Shown one piece after another: positions 62,538 to 64,000 of a stretch of 64,000 bases of DNA. The stretch is from Kordia sp965224175 (GTDB lineage Bacteria > Bacteroidota > Bacteroidia > Flavobacteriales > Flavobacteriaceae). The stretch is taken from contig NZ_OZ245041.1 in NCBI RefSeq assembly GCF_965224175.1, positions 2,914,001-2,978,000 of the forward strand. Reading direction: 5' to 3'. The position numbers and the translations under genes are program-made. Numbering within the stretch: position 1 is the stretch's first letter; the number at the start of each line of letters is the position of its first letter. The notes under the pieces are model-generated. The model was not told where the DNA came from, searched no databases, and saw only the letters and a program-made list of their open reading frames with translations.

Positions 62538-62836
62538 TAATTTCCTTGACTATCTACTTTGTTAAAAAAGAGAAACAAATATAGCTAGTTTTTTATGTTT
62601 GCCTGTATTTTTAACAAAGTTTACCATGCTAAGCCTTTGTATTTTATGAATTTATCAAAAAATAGGCTATTAAATTTAATTTTTCGCATTCGTGAGAAAT
62701 AGAATTCTCTATATTTGTAATCATTTTTTACTCGATAATCGAGATTTAAATGTTGTGAGGCTTGCCTCGTTATATAAATATGAATTCTTTATAAATGCCC
62801 CATGGACTTATCCTAAGGTAGTTGATTATTTTTTTG
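62538..62836 (+). promoter_or_regulatory. Divergent promoter region with palindromes
   Basis: TATATTTG at 62710-62717 is a perfect TAnnTTTG -7 element for the dehydrogenase gene, giving a leader of about 110 bases. In that leader lie CTCGAT-a-ATCGAG (62731-62743) and GAGGC-tt-GCCTC (62757-62768), two perfect small palindromes that could be operators or leader hairpins. Confidence 0.45.
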
Positions 62837-63787
62837 ATGAGTACAAAAGTTTTAATTATTGGTGCCTGTGGCCAAATTGGTACAGAATTAACAACCGCTT
62901 TGCGAAATACCTATGGAGTCGCTAATGTTGTTGCTTCAGATATACGAAAAAGCGAAAGTAATGTGTTTAATGAAGGATCTTTCGAACTCCTAGATGCACG
63001 CGATAAAGATGCCATTCAGGCATGTGTGGAAAAATACAAGATTACTGATGTATATTTAATGGCAGCTTTGTTATCTGCAACTGCTGAAAAGAATCCTGAG
63101 TTTGCTTGGGATTTGAATATGAATTCGCTGCTTCATGTACTCAATCTTGCAAAAGATAAGATTATTAAGAAAGTTTTTTGGCCAAGTTCTATTGCTGTTT
63201 TTGGTCAAAATTCCCCTAAAAACAATACACCTCAACATACCATCATGGAACCTTCTACCGTATATGGAATCAGCAAATTAGCTGGTGAACGTTGGTGTGA
63301 ATATTACCATAAAAACTATGGAGTTGATGTGCGTAGCATTCGTTATCCAGGTATTATTAGTTGGAAAGCAAATCCTGGTGGCGGAACGACCGATTATGCT
63401 GTAGAAATTTTTCATGAAGCTATTAAAAAAGGTTCATATACTTGCTTTTTGACTGAAGATACTTCGTTACCAATGATGTTTATGGATGATGCCGTTCATG
63501 CTACTATTTCTATTATGAAAGCTGCATCTACAGACATAAAAGTTCGTTCATCATACAATATTGCAGCTACCAGTTTTACACCTGAAGAATTGGCCGCAGC
63601 AATTACACAATTATTACCTGATTTTACTATTACTTACGAACCAGATTTTAGACAAAAAATTGCGGATAGCTGGCCAGCAAGTATTGATGACAGTGTAGCT
63701 TCAAATGATTGGAATTGGTCTGCTAAGTTTGATATGAAAGCGATTGTTTCTGAAATGATTGTCAATTTACAACGCGAATTAGTTTAA
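62837..63787 (+). CDS. L-threonine 3-dehydrogenase-like NAD-dependent epimerase-fold protein
   Basis: A protein of 316 residues from the ATG at 62837 (MSTKVLIIGACGQIG). It is a short-chain extended SDR of the GalE type: GACGQIG binds NAD, D-I-R at VVASDIRKSE sets coenzyme choice, and YGISKLAGE holds the catalytic Tyr-Lys. The WPSSIAVFG and RSIRYPGIISWKANPGGGTTDYA segments match the GalE-like threonine dehydrogenases described from flavobacteria, which start threonine breakdown to 2-amino-3-ketobutyrate. UDP-sugar epimerase activity is the alternative. Confidence 0.78.
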   Translation: MSTKVLIIGACGQIGTELTTALRNTYGVANVVASDIRKSESNVFNEGSFELLDARDKDAIQACVEKYKITDVYLMAALLSATAEKNPEFAWDLNMNSLLHVLNLAKDKIIKKVFWPSSIAVFGQNSPKNNTPQHTIMEPSTVYGISKLAGERWCEYYHKNYGVDVRSIRYPGIISWKANPGGGTTDYAVEIFHEAIKKGSYTCFLTEDTSLPMMFMDDAVHATISIMKAASTDIKVRSSYNIAATSFTPEELAAAITQLLPDFTITYEPDFRQKIADSWPASIDDSVASNDWNWSAKFDMKAIVSEMIVNLQRELV

Positions 63788-63807
63788 ATATATAGATTCA
63801 TCTAATT

Positions 63808-64000
63808 TTATGCTGCTTGTTTGGTCTTTCTTTTAGATCGAATATAGACTACAATTCCTGTTAGTAGTATAGCTCCTAAGAGATAGTATATATACAAATA
63901 TCCATTTTTATAGATGGGTTTTATATCACCCGTAATTGTCAAAGCACTCCAATAGTATGGAGAAGCCTCGCTTGTGTTTTGATTATTTTTAATATAGGTA
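63808..64000 (-). CDS. C-terminal end of a probable CHAT-domain membrane protein (partial)
   Basis: The frame is open to the window edge; only the last 63 residues are visible. SPYYWSALTITGD resembles the closing segment of CHAT domains (caspase-like, usually S/H-P-Y-Y-W-A-x-F), and it is followed by a membrane segment (YLYIYYLLGAILLTGIVVYI) and a basic tail RSKRKTKQAA. In this phylum such proteins often combine TPR repeats, CHAT and a C-terminal anchor. The catalytic His and Cys would be beyond the edge. Convergent with the threonine dehydrogenase gene. Confidence 0.5.
   Translation of the reverse strand, partial: TYIKNNQNTSEASPYYWSALTITGDIKPIYKNGYLYIYYLLGAILLTGIVVYIRSKRKTKQAA

Overview
The window looks like chromosome from a marine member of the Flavobacteriaceae (Bacteroidota), possibly Kordia-like; the genus is inference. 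The DNA is AT-rich and promoter-like sites fit the Bacteroidota -7 pattern TAnnTTTG. The cbb3 oxidase has a fused CcoN-CcoO subunit, there is a phosphoserine phosphatase/3-phosphoglycerate dehydrogenase fusion, and two small Cys-rich peptides share a Leu/Lys-rich leader ending in Gly-Gly. I saw no rRNA, tRNA, CRISPR array, phage or insertion sequence.

Layout. 0-0.4 kb: a small double-glycine peptide gene and a strong terminator. 0.8-7.7 kb: housekeeping genes (ACT-domain protein, YraN, methyltransferase, S66 carboxypeptidase, metG, SUKH-like protein, ferritin). 7.9-12.8 kb: a membrane-bound AraC-type regulator with helically phased repeats in front of a lipoprotein hydrolase, then a trypsin-like protease, an exported NTF2-like protein and an ECF sigma factor with a Cys-rich tail. 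14.5-18.9 kb: leuA-leuC-leuD-leuB with a short LeuA. 19.2-21.1 kb: the serB-serA fusion. 21-27 kb: mostly uncharacterised genes, including a tight five-gene run ending in a DUF4241 gene. 27.1-30.6 kb: a MITE-like inverted repeat, a lanthipeptide-like precursor, an M23 peptidase without a signal peptide, an AraC regulator divergent from a small membrane protein, and a third Gly-Gly peptide. 30.5-37.1 kb: ppk1, hemN-uspA, CBS-uspA. 38.2-47.9 kb: the cbb3 oxidase locus (SafE, ccoH, ccoG, ccoP, ccoQ, ccoNO, ccoS, ccoI) and a divergent Crp/Fnr regulator. 48.9-52.7 kb: a lipoprotein papain-like protease, a protein with a Gly-rich Cys-Cys tail, and a sensor kinase. 53-64 kb: ssb, acetyltransferase, M28 and M13 peptidases, lipoproteins, a threonine-dehydrogenase-like protein, and the end of a probable CHAT-domain protein.

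The best-supported new observation is regulatory. Four copies of ATGA-N6-TCAT lie in front of hemN, the ccoS-ccoNO operon, ccoI and the CBS-uspA operon. In all four the -7 TTTG (TTTA once) begins exactly 33.5 bp from the palindrome centre, which is a class-II activator layout. The Crp/Fnr protein encoded in the middle of this set keeps the Glu and Arg of the FNR recognition helix but has Ile where FNR has Ser212, and its presumed box differs from the E. coli FNR box at the outer base. This suggests a low-oxygen regulon linking haem synthesis, the high-affinity oxidase, its copper ATPase and universal stress proteins.

The most system-like uncharacterised cluster is 48962-52645: a surface cysteine peptidase, a 205-residue protein ending in a Gly4/Cys-Cys tail, and a membrane histidine kinase with no adjacent response regulator. 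The three orphan Gly-Gly peptides are the other candidates; no modification or export genes are in the window.
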